Assembly (NCBI GenBank): GCA_021845835.1
Contig: JAJZVE010000181.1
Coordinates: 1 to 8,364, forward strand
Length of the DNA: 8,364 bases
Source of the DNA: Pseudomonadota bacterium
Lineage (GTDB): Bacteria > Pseudomonadota > Alphaproteobacteria > Acetobacterales > Acetobacteraceae
Reading direction: 5' to 3'
Position numbers and translations under genes: made by a program. Numbering within the stretch: position 1 is the stretch's first letter; every line of letters begins with the position of its first letter. Under the pieces are notes generated by a model. It was not told the origin of the DNA and ran no database searches. It saw only the letters and a program-made list of their open reading frames with translations. Of the stretch, positions 6,457 through 8,364 are shown piece after piece.

Positions 6457-6461
6457 CTCCT
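6457..6461 (-). promoter_or_regulatory. Ribosome binding site deciding the GT2 start
   Basis: On the minus strand AGGAG precedes the ATG at 6453 by three bases. The spacing is short, but it is the only Shine-Dalgarno-like match here and favours this ATG over the TTG eleven codons upstream. Confidence 0.55.
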
Positions 6462-6490
6462 GGCCTGCGTCATCGCGCCATCCCAATAAC

Positions 6491-6498
6491 TGACGTCA
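6491..6498. promoter_or_regulatory. TGACGTCA palindrome in divergent promoter region
   Basis: A perfect 8-base palindrome lies 38 bases upstream of the GT2 ATG and overlaps a CATTGCG heptamer at 6497-6503 that recurs in the nearby 11-base inverted repeat. It is a candidate binding site for a dimeric regulator of either divergent gene. No known regulator can be assigned from sequence alone. Confidence 0.35.
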
Positions 6499-6536
6499 TT
6501 GCGGGAAGCCAGAGATCGCGGCAGCGCCAGTCCGGC

Positions 6537-6569
6537 CCGGCGCAATGCCGGAACGCTTCATTGCGCCGG
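6537..6569. promoter_or_regulatory. Perfect 11-bp inverted repeat in the GT2-flippase divergent region
   Basis: CCGGCGCAATG (6537-6547) is the exact reverse complement of CATTGCGCCGG (6559-6569), with an 11-base spacer. The arm centres are 22 bases apart, about two helical turns, which suits an operator for a dimeric or tetrameric DNA-binding protein. On the flippase transcript it could also fold as a stem with an 11-base loop. A third copy of the heptamer CATTGCG occurs at 6497-6503. The repeat covers an in-frame ATG at 6545, arguing against that ATG as the flippase start. Confidence 0.5.
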
Positions 6570-6596
6570 ACGCGGGAGTGCGACTACAGGAACCCC

Positions 6597-6653
6597 ATGA
6601 CAGCGGCGCCCACCCCTCCCCCGGCACGGCTCTGCGCCGCATGGCGGCCGTGA
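6597..6653 (+). CDS. Possible 18-residue upstream ORF coupled to the flippase gene
   Basis: A short frame with ATG at 6597 encodes MTAAPTPPPARLCAAWRP. It has the best Shine-Dalgarno match in the area: AGGAA at 6588-6592, four bases before the ATG. Its TGA at 6651-6653 overlaps a GTG (6650-6652) that is in frame with the flippase, giving the same GTGA overlap seen in the toxin-antitoxin pair. It may be a leader peptide that sets flippase translation, or chance, or the trace of a frameshift in the flippase N-terminus. The peptide matches no family I know. Confidence 0.25.
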   Translation: MTAAPTPPPARLCAAWRP

Positions 6654-8164
6654 CCGCGCCCGTCCCCGCTGCGTCGCTGATGGGCCAGGCGGTGCGCGGC
6701 TTCGGCTGGATCTTTGCCTGGCGCATGACCACGCGCATCCTCGGCATGGCCAGCACGCTGCTGCTGGTCCGGCTGCTGGCGCCGGCGGATTTCGGGCTGG
6801 TGGCGCTGTCGTCCTCGTTCCTGCAGGCGATCGACGCCTTCTCGGCGCTCGGCGTCGAGGAGGCCGTGGTGCGCACCCACGCCCCCGACCGCCCGCTGTA
6901 CGACACCGCCTTCACCATGATCGCGCTGCGCTCGGCCGGGATGGCGCTGCTGCTGGCGCTGGGGGCGGCGCCGCTGGCGGCGTTCTTCGCCGAGCCGCGG
7001 CTGGCGCCGGTGGTGCTGGTCACCGCCGCCATCACGCTGGTCAGCGGCTTCGAGAATGTCGGCATGCTGGAATTCCGCCGCGACCTGCGGTTCGACCGCG
7101 AATTCAGGCTGCAGGCGGTGCCGCGGCTGGCCGGCGTGGCGACCACGGTCGTTGCGGCGCTGATCTGGCGCGACTACTGGGCCCTGGTGATCGGCAGCGC
7201 GGCCCTGCGTCTGGTGCGCCTGCCCACCTCCTACCTGATGCATCCGTACCGTCCGCGCCCGACGCTGGCGGCGTGGCGCCAGCTGGTCGGCTTCTCATTC
7301 TGGACGTGGCTGCTGTGCATGGTCCGGCTGGCGCGCGACCGCGTGCAGGTGTTCGTGCTGGGGCGCGTTCTGGGCACGGCGTCGCTCGGGATCTATTCGA
7401 TCGCCCTGGAAATCGCCGGCATGCCGGGATCGGAACTGGTGCTGCCGATGGGCCGGGCGCTGTTCTCGGCGATTTCCGTGGCCCGGCGGTCAGGCGGCGA
7501 TGCCGAGACGATCTGGCTGCGCGTGGTCGGCCTCACCGCGCTGGTCGTGTTCCCCGCCGGGGTCGGGCTGGCACTGGTGGCCGAGCCGCTGGTGCGGCTG
7601 ATGCTGGGCGCGCAGTGGATGGCGGCGGTGCCGCTGGTACGGATCGCCGCCGCCGCCGGCGCGTTCACCCTGTTCGACCATTTCTGCCATATCCAGTTGG
7701 ACGCCGCGGGGCTGGTGCATATCGACTTCCGCGGCAACTGCGTCACCGCGACGGTGCGCGTGGCGCTGGCGGTGGCGCTGGTGCCGGCCTTCGGCATGGC
7801 CGGCGCCATCTGGGGCCTGGCGGTGGCGGCGCTGTTCGATCAGCTCGTCTATCTCGTGATCAAGAAGCTCGTGCTGCCGTTCCGGCCGGTGCTGCTGCTG
7901 CGCCAGGTCTGGCGCCCGGCGGTCGCGACCGGCGCGATGGCCGCCGCCGTGGCGTGGTCGGGCCTGGCCCGGCTGCCGGCCGGAGCGGACGGGCTCGCGG
8001 CGGCACAGCATCTGCTGGCCCCGGCGCTGCTCGGGGCCGTTGCCTATGCCGGCGTGCTGCTGCTGGCGTGGCGGCTGGCCGGCCGCCCGGACGGCGCCGA
8101 GGCCGATATCCTGGCCAGCCTGCGCCAGCGCCTGGCGCGCCTGCGGCCCCCCGTGCGCGCATGA
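6641..8164 (+). CDS. Wzx-type polysaccharide flippase (MOP superfamily)
   Basis: This polytopic inner-membrane protein (507 residues from ATG 6641) belongs to the oligosaccharide flippase branch of the MOP superfamily, close to the WzxC/AmsL type. It should move undecaprenyl-linked repeat units to the periplasm. The family-typical opening is VRGFGWIFAWRMTTRILG, followed by STLLLVRLLAPADFGLVALSSSFL and DAFSALGVEEAVVR. I count roughly 12 to 14 hydrophobic segments, among them WALVIGSAALRLVRLPTSYLM, FSFWTWLLCMVRL, ALVVFPAGVGLALVAEPLV and GAIWGLAVAALFDQLVYLVI. Start choice is uncertain. ATG at 6545 lies inside an inverted repeat and gives an unlikely hydrophilic extension; ATG 6641, GTG 6650 (overlapping a short upstream frame) and ATG 6680 all fit family length. 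None has a clear ribosome binding site of its own. The stop overlaps the next gene's ATG (ATGA), so export and the following step are co-expressed. Confidence 0.92.
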   Translation: MAAVTAPVPAASLMGQAVRGFGWIFAWRMTTRILGMASTLLLVRLLAPADFGLVALSSSFLQAIDAFSALGVEEAVVRTHAPDRPLYDTAFTMIALRSAGMALLLALGAAPLAAFFAEPRLAPVVLVTAAITLVSGFENVGMLEFRRDLRFDREFRLQAVPRLAGVATTVVAALIWRDYWALVIGSAALRLVRLPTSYLMHPYRPRPTLAAWRQLVGFSFWTWLLCMVRLARDRVQVFVLGRVLGTASLGIYSIALEIAGMPGSELVLPMGRALFSAISVARRSGGDAETIWLRVVGLTALVVFPAGVGLALVAEPLVRLMLGAQWMAAVPLVRIAAAAGAFTLFDHFCHIQLDAAGLVHIDFRGNCVTATVRVALAVALVPAFGMAGAIWGLAVAALFDQLVYLVIKKLVLPFRPVLLLRQVWRPAVATGAMAAAVAWSGLARLPAGADGLAAAQHLLAPALLGAVAYAGVLLLAWRLAGRPDGAEADILASLRQRLARLRPPVRA

Positions 8165-8364
8165 TCCTGGCCTATGAGGCGTGCTGGCCCGGCACCGTGC
8201 ATGTCACCGTGAACAGCGCCATCCTGCAGATCGCCGCGCGCGCCTTTCCCGCCCAGCCGATCAGGGTGCTCGCCGATCCCTCGCACCTGCGCGAACTGCA
8301 GCGCGACCCGCGGCTTGCGGCCGGCCCCACACTGAGCTTTGCGCCCGCCGGGCTGTCGCGGCAT
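8161..8364 (+). CDS. Partial CDS, probable polysaccharide biosynthesis protein
   Basis: An open frame begins with an ATG overlapping the flippase stop (ATGA) and continues for 68 codons to the right edge without a stop. It reads MILAYEACWPGTVHVTVNSA, then an Ile/Ala-rich helix, PIRVLADPSHLRELQRD and LSFAPAGLSRH. The alternation of a helix with a short hydrophobic strand (IRVLAD) resembles the first Rossmann unit of a GT-B glycosyltransferase, but no diagnostic motif lies within the visible part. Coupling to the flippase supports a role in the same polysaccharide pathway. The product identity is therefore an inference from context. Confidence 0.7.
   Translation, partial: MILAYEACWPGTVHVTVNSAILQIAARAFPAQPIRVLADPSHLRELQRDPRLAAGPTLSFAPAGLSRH

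Noticed and set aside
6137..6518. 12-base direct repeat AGCCAGAGATCG at 6137-6148 and 6507-6518
   Set aside because: One copy is inside GT2 coding sequence and there is no further similarity around the copies, so chance is likely.
6545..6640. ATG at 6545 as flippase start
   Set aside because: It lies in the left arm of a perfect inverted repeat, lacks a ribosome binding site, and adds 32 hydrophilic residues unlike family N-termini.
6584..7243. Minus-strand open frames opposite the flippase
   Set aside because: Gln/His/Arg-rich shadow translations with no domain; the plus strand shows a clear membrane transporter.

Overview
The window is GC-rich, with hand counts near 75% G+C inside the flippase gene. 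Gene content and codon use suggest an alphaproteobacterium, possibly of the Rhodospirillales or Acetobacteraceae; that placement is an inference from composition and the type of toxin-antitoxin genes. Almost everything here belongs to a surface or exopolysaccharide biosynthesis locus: three glycosyltransferases of different families (GT4, GT9, GT2), a WalW-like polysaccharide deacetylase, an FkbM-type methyltransferase, a Wzx-type MOP flippase and the start of one more gene translationally coupled to the flippase.

Layout. Positions 9-2331 (minus strand) hold a deacetylase followed by a GT4 glycosyltransferase whose start overlaps or abuts the deacetylase stop, so they form an operon. Positions 2465-3012 (plus) hold a small MazE/MazF-type toxin-antitoxin pair with a 4-base GTGA overlap. 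Positions 3013-3274 carry no gene but several perfect hairpins. Positions 3275-4213 (plus) hold an FkbM methyltransferase with clearly lower G+C than its surroundings. It meets the next gene tail to tail with overlapping stop codons. Positions 4208-5344 and 5407-6453 (both minus) hold a GT9 and a GT2 glycosyltransferase, probably co-transcribed from the GT2 side. A divergent control region at about 6454-6640 carries a perfect 11-base inverted repeat. Positions 6641-8164 (plus) hold the flippase, and an ATGA overlap leads into a gene that runs off the right edge.

How the genes could work together (inference from families): the glycosyltransferases build a repeat unit on a lipid carrier, the methyltransferase and deacetylase adjust its sugars, and the flippase moves the lipid-linked unit across the inner membrane. 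The toxin-antitoxin pair is an accessory insertion between two outward-facing transcription units. I found no CRISPR array, tRNA, rRNA, transposase or clear integration site. The least explained parts are the structured non-coding stretch before the methyltransferase gene and the repeat-rich divergent region before the flippase.
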